Assembly (NCBI GenBank): GCA_900551355.1
Contig: URVR01000021.1
Coordinates: 1-15,767, forward strand
From: an uncultured Eubacteriales bacterium
Lineage (GTDB): Bacteria; Bacillota; Clostridia; Oscillospirales; Oscillospiraceae
Direction: 5' to 3'
Length of the DNA stretch: 15,767 nt
In this document: positions 1-5,924 of the stretch, in pieces
How the letters are laid out: each line of letters starts with the position of its first letter
How positions within the stretch are numbered: the first letter of the stretch is position 1
Position numbers and translations under genes: made by a program
The notes under the pieces: generated by a model
Seen by the model: the letters and a program-made list of their open reading frames with translations, nothing else
Told to the model about the DNA's origin: nothing
Database searches by the model: none

Positions 1-24
1 GCGTCAGATGTGTATAAGAGACAG
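1..24. other. Nextera transposon adapter remnant (not genomic)
   Basis: The first 24 bases are the 3' part of the Nextera read-1 adapter. Positions 6-24 are the 19-bp Tn5 mosaic end (AGATGTGTATAAGAGACAG) and positions 1-5 are the adapter bases before it. This is library sequence left at a contig edge; genomic sequence begins at 25. The matching adapter lies in inverted orientation at the other end of the window. Confidence 0.97.
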
Positions 25-710
25 GTGTAGAGGTACATGTCCGCCTGGGCGTCGTCATCCGGCAGCGTCAGCGCCTGCCGCTGCTGCCACAGGGGCGTGC
101 CCTCCTCCAGCTTCAGCCCGTAGCAGGACAGGTGCTCCGGCCCCAGCGCCACGGCATCCGCCAGCGTGCGCTGCCAGTCCTCCATGGTCTGGCCCGGCAG
201 ACCGTAGATCAGATCGAGACTCAGGTTGGTGAGCTTCGCCCTCCGGGCCGCCGTCACCGCCTGCTGCACCTGCTCATAGGTATGTATCCGCCCGATGCGC
301 TGCAGCAGCGCGTCATCGGTGGACTGCACCCCCAGGGACAGCCGGTTGAACCCGGCCCGCCGCAGGGTGCGCAGCGTTCTCCAGTCCCCGGCGCTGTCGG
401 GATTGGCCTCCAGCGTGATCTCTGCGTCCCGGGCCACGTCGTACCGCCGCTGCACCGTCTGCAAAAGGCGCACCAGCCGGGGCGCCCCCAGATAGCTGGG
501 GGTGCCGCCGCCGAAATACACCGTGTCCACCTGCATCCCGGCGGCGCGGGGCGCCACCTCCTCCAGATGGCGGAGCAGCGCCGCCGTGTAGGCGTCCATC
601 TTCTCCTCGCTGTGGGCCAGCGAGTAAAAATCGCAGTAGGCGCATTTGGCCTTGCAGAACGGGATGTGAATATACAGCCCCAGCGCGGGCTTTTCCGTGC
701 GCCCTCTCAT
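25..710 (-). CDS. hemW: HemW-type radical SAM protein (heme chaperone), C-terminus missing
   Basis: This is the N-terminal 228 residues of a HemW-family radical SAM protein; the rest is lost at the contig edge. The start is the ATG at 710-708, giving MRGRTEKPALGLYIHIPFC. The cluster motif is C19-x3-C23-x2-C26 followed by DFY. True coproporphyrinogen dehydrogenase HemN has a further Cys just after this motif, and its absence here favours HemW. The GGGTPS motif near residue 68 is typical of SAM binding in this family, and EANPDS and LSLGVQS follow as expected. HemW proteins bind heme and deliver it to respiratory enzymes; many are annotated as oxygen-independent coproporphyrinogen oxidase. The start overlaps the upstream ferredoxin stop (ATGA), so the two are probably translationally coupled. 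Full-length members are about 370-400 residues. Confidence 0.88.
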
Positions 711-940
711 GGCCGCACCTGGGGCGGCAGGATGGTCACTGCGCCGTAAAAGCAGTTGACCTTGCAGCCGCGGCAGCCGATGCACTGCGCCGCGTCCACC
801 TCGTAGATGCCGTCCTCCCGCTGGAAAATGCACTTCATGGGACAGAACATGGCGCACCAGCCGCAGCCGGTGCAGCTCACCGGGTCGATGACCGCCAGCT
901 GTATGGCCTTCCGTCCGAAGGGATGTGCCGGATCCGTCAT
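707..940 (-). CDS. 2[4Fe-4S] ferredoxin-type protein
   Basis: This 77-residue protein carries two bacterial ferredoxin motifs: C23-x2-C26-x2-C29-x3-C33-P and C53-x2-C56-x2-C59-x3-C63. Each can hold a [4Fe-4S] cluster for low-potential electron transfer in the cytoplasm. C37 is an extra cysteine outside the motifs, and the second motif ends in Phe rather than the usual Pro. The ATG at 940-938 follows a purine-rich stretch (GAGGAAAGGCGGG). It is the first gene of a two-gene operon with hemW, overlapping its start by four bases and driven by the promoter at 977-1005. The context suggests it may supply electrons to the radical SAM partner, but that is inference; it could equally be a general ferredoxin. 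Confidence 0.85.
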   Translation of the reverse strand: MTDPAHPFGRKAIQLAVIDPVSCTGCGWCAMFCPMKCIFQREDGIYEVDAAQCIGCRGCKVNCFYGAVTILPPQVRP

Positions 941-976
941 AGGCTCACCCGCCTTTCCTCGTTTTTACCCTGTACG

Positions 977-1005
977 ATTATACCCGCGTTTCCCGTTTTT
1001 GACAA
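977..1005 (-). promoter_or_regulatory. sigma-A promoter for the ferredoxin-hemW operon
   Basis: On the minus strand TTGTCA (1005-1000), a 17-base spacer and a perfect TATAAT (982-977) form a near-consensus housekeeping promoter. The transcript would start near 970, about 30 bases before the ferredoxin ATG. Its -35 lies only five bases from the -35 of the candidate forward promoter at 1010-1039, so the two are back to back. Confidence 0.85.
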
Positions 1006-1009
1006 CCCC

Positions 1010-1039
1010 GCATGAAACGCCGCGCTCCGGCGCACACTA
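1010..1039 (+). promoter_or_regulatory. candidate sigma-G (forespore) promoter for spoVAC
   Basis: GCATG at 1010-1014, 18 bases, then CACACTA at 1033-1039 resembles the sigma-F/sigma-G consensus (GHATR, about 18 bases, CATnnTA) with one mismatch in the -10. In Bacillus the spoVA operon is a sigma-G target, which makes the match plausible. Transcription would start around 1046, leaving a very short leader that barely contains the AAAGGAAGTG ribosome binding site at 1046-1055. I see no good sigma-A promoter for this gene. Confidence 0.45.
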
Positions 1040-1061
1040 TGGGCGAAAGGAAGTGACTGCC

Positions 1062-1499
1062 ATGACTCCTGAGGAGTATCAGGCGCTGGTCAAGCGCATG
1101 GCGCCGCCGTCCCCCATCGTCCGGGACACGGCGCTGGCCTTTCTGGTGGGCGGCGCCATCTGCGTGGTGGGGCAGCTGCTGTCCCATTGGTATGGCACGC
1201 TGGGGCTGGACACCGCCGACGCCGGCACCGCCACCTCCGTGACGCTGGTGTTCCTGTCGGCGCTGGCCACGGGGCTGGGCGTCTATCACAAGCTGGCCCG
1301 CTGGGCCGGCGCCGGCACGCTGGTGCCCATCACCGGCTTTGCCAACGCCGTGGTGTCTCCCGCCGTGGACTTCCGGGCGGAGGGCCTTATCACCGGCACC
1401 GCCGTGAAGATGTTCACCGTGGCCGGGCCGGTCATCGTGTTCGGTACCGCCGCCAGCGTGGTGTACGGTCTGGTGCTGTGGCTGGTGCAGACCGTATAA
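1062..1499 (+). CDS. spoVAC: Stage V sporulation protein AC (SpoVAC)
   Basis: This 145-residue membrane protein of the SpoVA family begins MTPEEYQALVKRM and contains AFLVGGAICVVGQLL (residues 26-40), LVPITGFANAVVSPAV (87-102) and EGLITGTAVKMF (107-118), all characteristic of SpoVAC. The related SpoVAE proteins are shorter and lack the TPEEYQ-type N-terminus. Hydrophobic segments lie at about 24-42, 58-74, 86-100 and 120-142. SpoVA proteins sit in the inner spore membrane and carry Ca2+-dipicolinic acid into the forespore and out during germination. The ATG at 1062 follows AAAGGAAGTG by six bases; longer upstream reading has no such support. Unusually, no spoVAD or spoVAE partner is adjacent: the upstream neighbour is the divergent ferredoxin operon, and a terminator follows directly. 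Confidence 0.9.
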   Translation: MTPEEYQALVKRMAPPSPIVRDTALAFLVGGAICVVGQLLSHWYGTLGLDTADAGTATSVTLVFLSALATGLGVYHKLARWAGAGTLVPITGFANAVVSPAVDFRAEGLITGTAVKMFTVAGPVIVFGTAASVVYGLVLWLVQTV

Positions 1500-1530
1500 A
1501 AGAGGGAGACGCCGGGCGTCTCCCTCTTTT
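1498..1530. terminator. Bidirectional intrinsic terminator between convergent genes
   Basis: A 14-bp perfect stem (1498-1511 with 1517-1530) has a five-base loop CCGGG; its ends are A-runs on the left and T-runs on the right. It therefore works as a Rho-independent terminator in both directions. The stem starts inside the spoVAC stop codon and lies 13 bases beyond the stop of the convergent minus-strand gene. Confidence 0.92.
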
Positions 1531-1542
1531 TATGTATCAGAC

Positions 1543-2013
1543 TCAGTTGTCCACGCGGTTGCGCCACTCCAGCTCCTGCTCCAGCTCGAACTTCAGCTTC
1601 TTGTTCTCCTCCACCAGCGTATCGTAGTGGGTGCCCTGGACGTAGTACTTCACGAAGGCGAAGGTGGCCTCGTTGAACTCCTCATCGGAGTACTCCGGCA
1701 GCAGGGAGCCGTTCTTGCGGCGCAGGCCCGTGACCTCCACCACCACCAGACGGCGGTGCTCCTCGCTGAGCTGGAACAGCTTCAGCGTCTCGGGGATGCT
1801 CAGCTCCAGATCGTAGCGCTCGTTGACGATCTCCAGCAGGCGGCGCTGCTCCGGCTTGGCGGAGACGATGACGCCGTGCTCGGCAAACAGGCGCTTGAGG
1901 TAGGAGGCGGAGACCTCCTCACGGGTGATGGTGCCCTTACCGATGCCGGTGAGCATGGTGTTGGACAGATTCAGGCTGACATAGACCTCCTGGCCGGTGG
2001 TGGGATAGCTCAT
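1543..2013 (-). CDS. Unrecognised protein with charged C-terminal helix
   Basis: I do not recognise a family for this 156-residue protein. The ATG at 2013-2011 (MSYPTTGQEVYV) lies seven bases after AGGAGGT, an excellent ribosome binding site; an in-frame ATG eight codons upstream lacks one. It appears soluble, with no signal peptide or membrane segment. Residues about 25-85 look helical and include EEVSASYLKRLFAEHG and KPEQRRLLEIVNERYDLEL. Residues about 88-100 (RRLVVVEVTGLRRK) look like a beta strand pair. The C-terminus (about 135-156, EENKKLKFELEQELEWRN) is a short charged coiled-coil candidate, often a dimerisation element. It stands alone, with its own promoter candidate at 2082-2110 and the shared terminator at 1498-1530. 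Codon use matches its neighbours, so it does not look newly acquired. Confidence 0.8.
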   Translation of the reverse strand: MSYPTTGQEVYVSLNLSNTMLTGIGKGTITREEVSASYLKRLFAEHGVIVSAKPEQRRLLEIVNERYDLELSIPETLKLFQLSEEHRRLVVVEVTGLRRKNGSLLPEYSDEEFNEATFAFVKYYVQGTHYDTLVEENKKLKFELEQELEWRNRVDN

Positions 2014-2048
2014 GTGGTTACCTCCTGCAATGCTCAAATTGGTTTTCC

Positions 2049-2070
2049 GCCGTCCGGGACGGCCTTTTTT
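2049..2070 (+). terminator. Terminator-like hairpin in the leader of the unrecognised gene
   Basis: GCCGTC (2049-2054), a three-base loop and GACGGC (2058-2063) are followed by CTTTTTT, which is an intrinsic terminator on the plus strand. No plus-strand gene precedes it. In the minus direction the same hairpin sits in the presumed leader of the gene at 1543-2013 and lacks a T-run, so there it would only be a structured leader element. The short stem lowers confidence. Confidence 0.4.
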
Positions 2071-2081
2071 GTTCTGCTGTC

Positions 2082-2110
2082 AGCATACCACAACGCGCCG
2101 CAAATAGCAA
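2082..2110 (-). promoter_or_regulatory. candidate promoter for the unrecognised gene
   Basis: On the minus strand TTGCTA (2110-2105), 17 bases and TATGCT (2087-2082) match the housekeeping consensus at 4/6 each, with a TGG extended -10 element directly before the -10. Transcription would start near 2075, giving a leader of about 60 bases that contains the hairpin at 2049-2063. Confidence 0.5.
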
Positions 2111-2252
2111 CACAAAGTTGTTCCAAGTACGTCTATTTATACGAAAAAATGTCCTATTTTTCTGAAACTACGGCATTTTCCTCTCCCAAATGTACCATAC
2201 GACCCAAACAGCCCAAAGGGCACGCATGACCGGTCCTTCCGGGATAAGGTTT

Positions 2253-2292
2253 GGCGAGACGCCGCAGCGATGTATGGGCGGAAGAGACGCCG
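2253..2292. repeat. Imperfect 40-bp repeat, copy 1
   Basis: This copy matches 2361-2400 at 35 of 40 positions, with the last 21 bases (2272-2292, beginning GTATGGGCGGAAGAGACGCC) identical. Copies are 108 bases apart. Inside it, GGCG-AGA-CGCC at 2253-2263 and GGCG-GAAGAGA-CGCC can each form a small hairpin. It resembles the dispersed intergenic repeats seen in many gut Clostridia, but I cannot test copy number elsewhere in the genome. Confidence 0.8.
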
Positions 2293-2343
2293 CACCCCCT
2301 CGTGAACGGATGGATCTTGCGGCCAGACGAGGCGCGGCGACGA

Positions 2344-2364
2344 CGCCATACTTTCTGTATGGCG
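2344..2364. repeat. Perfect inverted repeat between the two repeat copies
   Basis: CGCCATAC (2344-2351), loop TTTCT, GTATGGCG (2357-2364) form an 8-bp hairpin. The right arm runs into the second repeat copy. There is no T-run on either side, so it is not a typical terminator, although it lies about 40 bases beyond the stop of the minus-strand operon and could stabilise that transcript's end. Confidence 0.6.
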
Positions 2365-2400
2365 AGGAGCGGCAACGACGTATGGGCGGAAGAGACGCCG
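2361..2400. repeat. Imperfect 40-bp repeat, copy 2
   Basis: Second copy of the repeat at 2253-2292, ending one base before the last base of the stop codon of the radical SAM gene that terminates at 2402. The final 21 bases (2380-2400) are identical to copy 1; the five differences are all in the first 19 bases. Confidence 0.8.
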
Positions 2401-2401
2401 T

Positions 2402-3271
2402 TCACACGCCGGTCAGGTCAAAGGGCGGCGTATATTCCTCCCTCGCCGCTGTCCGCTCCTGGGTAAAGCCGTCGGTGATGCCGCAGTTGTACATATAGTC
2501 TGCGGCGGCGCGGTACTCGGCGCGGGTGAGGCGGCGGGCCAGACGACCCTGGGCGCCGGGCTGGGGGGTGTACTGGCTCATGAGGGAGAACAGAACGTCG
2601 CCGGGCCGGAAGGTGCGGGCCACCCAATCGATGACGTGGCGGGTGTTGTCCAGATAGCCGGGCAGCACCAGGTGGCGGATGACCACGCCGCGGCGCAGGA
2701 GGCCGTTCTCCATGATATACGGCCCGGTCTGGCGGAACATCTCCAGGATGGCGTCTGCGGCCACGGAGAAATAGTCCGGGGCGGCGGAAAGCTCCGCCGC
2801 CAGTGCGCCGTCGGCGTACTTCAGGTCGGGGAGCCAGATGTCCACCAGCCCCTCCAGCTGCCGCAGCGTGTCCACCCGCTCGTAGCCGCCGCAGTTGTAC
2901 ACCAGCGGCACGGGGAGCTTGGGCTCCAGCGCCGGCAGGATCCACGGCAGGAAGTGGGTGGCGGTGATGAGGTCGATGTTGTGGGCGCCCTGGGCGATCA
3001 GCTCCTCAAAGATGGCGCGGAGCCGCTGAGGCGTCACGTCCCTGCCGAAGCCCTCCGCCGAGATGGTATGATTCTGGCAGTAGCAGCAGCGCAGGGTGCA
3101 GCCGGCGAAGAACACGGCGCCGGAGCCGTTGGTGCCGGAGATCGGCGGCTCCTCCCAGTGGTGGAGGGCGGCGCGGGAAACGCGCAGTCCCGCGGGCATG
3201 GCGCAGAAGCCGTTTCCCCCATCGGCGGTACGCGCCGCGCCGCAGTCGCGGGGACAGAGGCGGCAGATCAT
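2402..3271 (-). CDS. PflX-like radical SAM protein (COG1313 type)
   Basis: This 289-residue protein matches the uncharacterised PflX-like radical SAM group, often labelled pyruvate formate-lyase activating enzyme-like. The N-terminus has a Cys-rich motif C3-x2-C6-PRD-C10 followed by GFC23, then RAALHHWEEPPISG (residues 33-46), a hallmark of this group. The radical SAM cluster motif is C58-TLR-C62-CY-C65-QN, preceded by GSGAVFFAG. Later blocks such as WLPDLKYAD and HLVLPGYLDNT also fit. The true substrate of the group is unknown to me, and no pyruvate formate-lyase gene is nearby. The ATG at 3271-3269 overlaps the tdk stop as ATGA; upstream in-frame sequence is inside tdk and is not part of this gene. 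It is the last gene of the operon. Confidence 0.85.
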   Translation of the reverse strand: MICRLCPRDCGAARTADGGNGFCAMPAGLRVSRAALHHWEEPPISGTNGSGAVFFAGCTLRCCYCQNHTISAEGFGRDVTPQRLRAIFEELIAQGAHNIDLITATHFLPWILPALEPKLPVPLVYNCGGYERVDTLRQLEGLVDIWLPDLKYADGALAAELSAAPDYFSVAADAILEMFRQTGPYIMENGLLRRGVVIRHLVLPGYLDNTRHVIDWVARTFRPGDVLFSLMSQYTPQPGAQGRLARRLTRAEYRAAADYMYNCGITDGFTQERTAAREEYTPPFDLTGV

Positions 3272-3855
3272 AGGGCGTGGATGTCGAAGTCCGGGCCAAG
3301 ATCCCCCGCCATCCAGTGGCGGCGGCACAGGCCGATATACTTGTCGTTGGCGCCCAGCACCACCTGCGCGCCCTCCTTTACCACATGACCGGCGGCATCG
3401 AAGCGGGCGTTGAAGGCCGCCTTCTTGCCGCACCAGCAGATGGTCTTGACCTCCTCCAGCTTGTCCGCCAGCACCAGCAGGTGATAGCTGCCCTCGAACA
3501 GCTCGCCCCTGAAGTCCGCCCGCAGGCCGTAGCAGATAACGGGGATGCCGCAGTCGTCCACCAGATGCACCAGATAGTAGACCTCCTCCTTGGTGAGGAA
3601 CTGGGCCTCGTCGATGATGATGCAGGCGTAGCTCTGCAGTGTGCTGTCGGCCATGGCCCGCATCTCGTCGAAGTAGATGCAGGGGTGCTTCAGGCCGATG
3701 CGGGAGTACACCATGTGGTCGCCGTCCCGGGTGTCCAGCCGGGGCTTCACCAGCAGCGTCTCCTGTCCCCGCTCCTCGTAGTTGAAGCGGGCCATCAGGG
3801 CGTTGGCCGTCTTGCTGGAGCCCATGGCGCCGTATTTGAAGTAAAGCTGTGCCAT
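3268..3855 (-). CDS. tdk: Thymidine kinase (TK1-type)
   Basis: This 195-residue enzyme phosphorylates thymidine to dTMP with ATP in pyrimidine salvage. The P-loop is GAMGSSKT (residues 9-16), and the conserved DEAQFL lies at 82-87 with E83 the expected catalytic base. Zinc ligands are C140 and C142 (ICWCGKKAAFNARF) and C177 and H180 (LCRRHW). The Cys-x-Cys spacing recalls the E. coli enzyme more than the Bacillus one. YIGLCRRH and QVVLGANDKY are normal for the lasso region. The ATG at 3855-3853 follows AAAGGAG. It lies 23 bases after mutY and overlaps the next gene by four bases. Confidence 0.96.
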   Translation of the reverse strand: MAQLYFKYGAMGSSKTANALMARFNYEERGQETLLVKPRLDTRDGDHMVYSRIGLKHPCIYFDEMRAMADSTLQSYACIIIDEAQFLTKEEVYYLVHLVDDCGIPVICYGLRADFRGELFEGSYHLLVLADKLEEVKTICWCGKKAAFNARFDAAGHVVKEGAQVVLGANDKYIGLCRRHWMAGDLGPDFDIHAL

Positions 3856-3878
3856 CGTGTCTGTCTCCTTTTCTGTTG

Positions 3879-4943
3879 TTACTCGCCTGCGGCGCCGTCC
3901 TCCAGCGCCGCCGTAAATGCCTGAAATGCCGAGGGGATGGCCCGCTGCCGCCGCTGTGAGGCGTCCGCCCACAGCCAGTCCGGCTGTCCCGGCCCGGCCA
4001 CCGTCAGCACATAGCCGGTCATCCGCCAGCGCAGGTGTGTGAACTCGTGCTTCGCGCGGAGGGTCCTGTCCCACCGCAGCGCCGTCACGCCCCAGGATGC
4101 CAGCTGGGCGGCGGCAGCCGCCTCGTCCAGCTCACCCTCCGCGTGGGGGTACTCCCACAGCCCCGCCAGCAGGCCGGTGTCCGGCCGCTGCCGCAGGGCG
4201 GCGGCGCCGTCCTCCCGCTCCATGACGAATACGGTGAGGTGTACCTCCCGCTTCTCCTTTTTCTTCTCCCGCACCGGCAGGAGCGCCTGTGTCCCCTGCT
4301 GCCGTGCCGCACAGAACGACGCGGCGGGGCACCGGTCACACAGGGGCTTTCCGCCGGGCAGGCACACCGCCGCCCCCAGATCCATCAGCGCCTGATTGAA
4401 GTCGCCGGGCCGGTCATGGGGCATGGTGTCCGCCATGGCCTGCCTGAAGGCGGCCCGCACCTTCGGATCCAGGACGTTGCGGCTGTCGCCGGTGAGCCGG
4501 GCCGCCACCCGCAGCACGTTGCCGTCCACGGCGGGGACCGGCTGGCCGAAGGCGATGGATAAAATCGCTCCCGCCGTATAGTCGCCGATGCCCGCCAACT
4601 GCCGCAGGCCGTCATAGCTGTCGGGAAACGCGCCGCCCCAGTCCTCCACGATGGTCTGGGCGGCCTTTTTCAGATTGCGGGCGCGGCTGTAATACCCCAG
4701 CCCCTGCCACAGCCGCATCAGCTGCTGCTCCGGCAGGGCGGCCAGCGCCTGTACGTCCGGCGCGGCCTCCATGAACCGCTGAAAATAGGGCAGCACCGCC
4801 TGCACACGGGTCTGCTGGAGCATGATCTCCGACACCCATGTGCGGTAGGGGGACACCTGCTCCCGCCACGGCAGCACACGGCGGTGCTCGTCATACCACG
4901 CCAGAAGGGGCGCGGGAAGTTTCTGTAAATTGGTCAGTTCCAT
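3879..4943 (-). CDS. mutY: Adenine DNA glycosylase MutY
   Basis: This 354-residue base-excision enzyme removes adenine mispaired with 8-oxoguanine. The catalytic domain shows SEIMLQQTRV with E39, a helix-hairpin-helix LAGIGDYTAGAILS (116-129), and VDGNVLRV with catalytic D140. The [4Fe-4S] ligands are C194-x7-C202-x2-C205-x5-C211. The C-terminal NUDIX-like domain (about 235-350), which reads 8-oxoG, is present. Its recognition loop reads EFTH (300-303), where the studied Geobacillus enzyme has Phe-Ser-His. A lysine-rich linker (KKKEKR, 227-232) joins the domains. The ATG at 4943-4941 begins three bases after the stop of the upstream radical SAM gene, so the two are surely co-transcribed. Confidence 0.97.
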   Translation of the reverse strand: MELTNLQKLPAPLLAWYDEHRRVLPWREQVSPYRTWVSEIMLQQTRVQAVLPYFQRFMEAAPDVQALAALPEQQLMRLWQGLGYYSRARNLKKAAQTIVEDWGGAFPDSYDGLRQLAGIGDYTAGAILSIAFGQPVPAVDGNVLRVAARLTGDSRNVLDPKVRAAFRQAMADTMPHDRPGDFNQALMDLGAAVCLPGGKPLCDRCPAASFCAARQQGTQALLPVREKKKEKREVHLTVFVMEREDGAAALRQRPDTGLLAGLWEYPHAEGELDEAAAAAQLASWGVTALRWDRTLRAKHEFTHLRWRMTGYVLTVAGPGQPDWLWADASQRRQRAIPSAFQAFTAALEDGAAGE

Positions 4944-4946
4944 GAT

Positions 4947-5792
4947 TCACCTATTGAAGCGCGCCGCGTATCCGCAGCGGCGGCACAGCTCCTCCGACGG
5001 CTGGCGGGCGTCGAAGCCGCGGCAGATGGCCTGCGCACGGGGCGACGCCAGTATGTCCTCCAGTTCCTGGGTGAAAAGGTTCCCCAGCGCCAGACGCCCC
5101 TCGCTGTCCAGACAGCAGGGCACCACCGTGCCGTCCCACAGCACGGCGATCTGCCGGCGCAGGCCGTAGCAGAACTGGGTGCCGCGGCTCCCGCTCTCCG
5201 GATGGGGCCAGTCGAATTTCTCCCCCGGCTCCAGATAGAGTTTCTCCGCCAGCCGCCGGTTGCCTTTGCGGTCCGCGGGCAGGGACGGGATGTCCCTGTT
5301 CATGATGCGGCTCAACAGCTGCATGATGCGGATATTCTCCGCGTCCGCGCCGCCTGCGTTCCACAGACGCAGGGCGCAGATGACGCCGCCCGCCGCCAGG
5401 GCAAGGCAGCTGTCCGCCGCCTGGGTGATGTAGTCCTCCAGCCCGGCGCTGCGGCCGTTGCCCTCGAAGGAGTGGAGGGAGACGCTGACCTTGTGAAGGG
5501 CGGGGCAGTCCCGCAGCAGCGGCAGACGCTGCGCCAGATGCGTGCCGTTGGTGGTGAGGCACACCCGGAATCCCAGCTCTTCGCAGATGCGGAGGATGTC
5601 CGCCAGCTGCGGGTGCAGCAGCGGCTCCCCCATGACGTGGAGGTAGAGGTAGTCCGTATGGGGCCGGAGCTTCCCGGCCAGCAGAGCAAAGCGCTCCGGG
5701 GTCATGAAGCCCTTCTCCCGGCTGGTGCCGGGACAGAAGGCGCAGGCCAGATCACACACGTTGGTGATCTCCACATAGGCGCGGCTGAACAC
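4947..5792 (-). CDS. Radical SAM/SPASM domain protein, function unknown
   Basis: This 281-residue protein has the radical SAM motif C13-DLA-C17-AF-C20 (EITNVCDLACAFCPG), then HVMGEPLLHP (52-61), the Gly-Glu-Pro motif that helps bind SAM. The C-terminal Cys cluster (C208, C226, C227, C257, C270, C273, including FCYG, VPCCLDSEG and LCRRCG) fits a SPASM domain holding extra iron-sulfur clusters. Such proteins modify peptides or act on other substrates, but no precursor peptide is seen next to it. I chose the GTG at 5792-5790, eight bases after AGGAGGGG. The longer open frame would run through the promoter and the terminator of the preceding operon. It is the first gene of the operon with mutY, tdk and the PflX-like gene. 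Confidence 0.87.
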   Translation of the reverse strand: MFSRAYVEITNVCDLACAFCPGTSREKGFMTPERFALLAGKLRPHTDYLYLHVMGEPLLHPQLADILRICEELGFRVCLTTNGTHLAQRLPLLRDCPALHKVSVSLHSFEGNGRSAGLEDYITQAADSCLALAAGGVICALRLWNAGGADAENIRIMQLLSRIMNRDIPSLPADRKGNRRLAEKLYLEPGEKFDWPHPESGSRGTQFCYGLRRQIAVLWDGTVVPCCLDSEGRLALGNLFTQELEDILASPRAQAICRGFDARQPSEELCRRCGYAARFNR

Positions 5793-5829
5793 GGCGCTGA
5801 CCCCTCCTCTCCGGCGTTTTCTGTGAGAC

Positions 5830-5858
5830 AGTGTACCACAAACCGGGACATTTGAAAA
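5830..5858 (-). promoter_or_regulatory. candidate promoter of the radical SAM-mutY-tdk operon
   Basis: On the minus strand TTTTCA (5858-5853), 17 bases and TACACT (5835-5830) form a moderate promoter with a TGG extended -10. The start would be near 5823, giving a leader of about 30 bases before the GTG. The same TTGTGGTA context around the -10 also occurs at the candidate promoter at 2082-2110. Confidence 0.55.
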
Positions 5859-5872
5859 GCAGAAATGCCCAA

Positions 5873-5904
5873 GGAAAAACGGCAGTCCTGACGGACTGCC
5901 GTTT
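5873..5904 (-). terminator. Intrinsic terminator of the rpmH-jag operon
   Basis: AAACGGCAGTCC (5877-5888), loop TGAC and GGACTGCCGTTT (5893-5904) form a perfect 12-bp stem. On the minus strand it is followed by a T-run ending at about 5875. It lies 20 bases beyond the jag stop and separates the operon from the downstream radical SAM promoter. Confidence 0.95.
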
Positions 5905-5924
5905 CTGAACATATAGGTGTGCGC

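Larger units (their letters stand above)
2111..2401. other. Gene-free intergenic region carrying repeats
   Basis: About 290 bases with no convincing gene. Positions 2111-2200 are clearly more AT-rich than the surroundings; 2230-2401 are GC-rich and hold the two copies of an imperfect 40-bp repeat plus a perfect hairpin at 2344-2364. Short open frames here on both strands lack ribosome binding sites, and their peptides (for example two copies of GVSSAHTSL on the minus strand) simply translate the DNA repeat. No clear Rho-independent terminator for the operon ending at 2402 is visible. Confidence 0.7.

Noticed and set aside
8..232. A short plus-strand frame beginning MCIRDR at the left edge
   Set aside because: Its start lies in the sequencing adapter and the rest is antisense to hemW.
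807..1061. N-terminal extension of spoVAC to an upstream ATG at 807
   Set aside because: It would run antisense through the ferredoxin gene and both promoters; the start at 1062 has a good ribosome binding site and gives the family's normal N-terminus.
2253..2400. CRISPR array
   Set aside because: There are only two imperfect copies, 108 bases apart, with no further regular repeats or cas genes.
2137..2405. Two overlapping minus-strand frames of 70 and 83 codons
   Set aside because: They lack ribosome binding sites, overlap in different frames, and their repeated peptide GVSSAHTSL comes from the 40-bp DNA repeat.
3272..3433. N-terminal extension of the PflX-like protein
   Set aside because: The extra sequence is an off-frame reading of tdk; the ATG at 3271 overlapping the tdk stop gives the family's usual start.
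5793..5912. N-terminal extension of the radical SAM/SPASM protein to the ATG at 5912
   Set aside because: It would include the terminator of the jag operon and the gene's own promoter; the GTG at 5792 has an AGGAGGGG site at the right distance.
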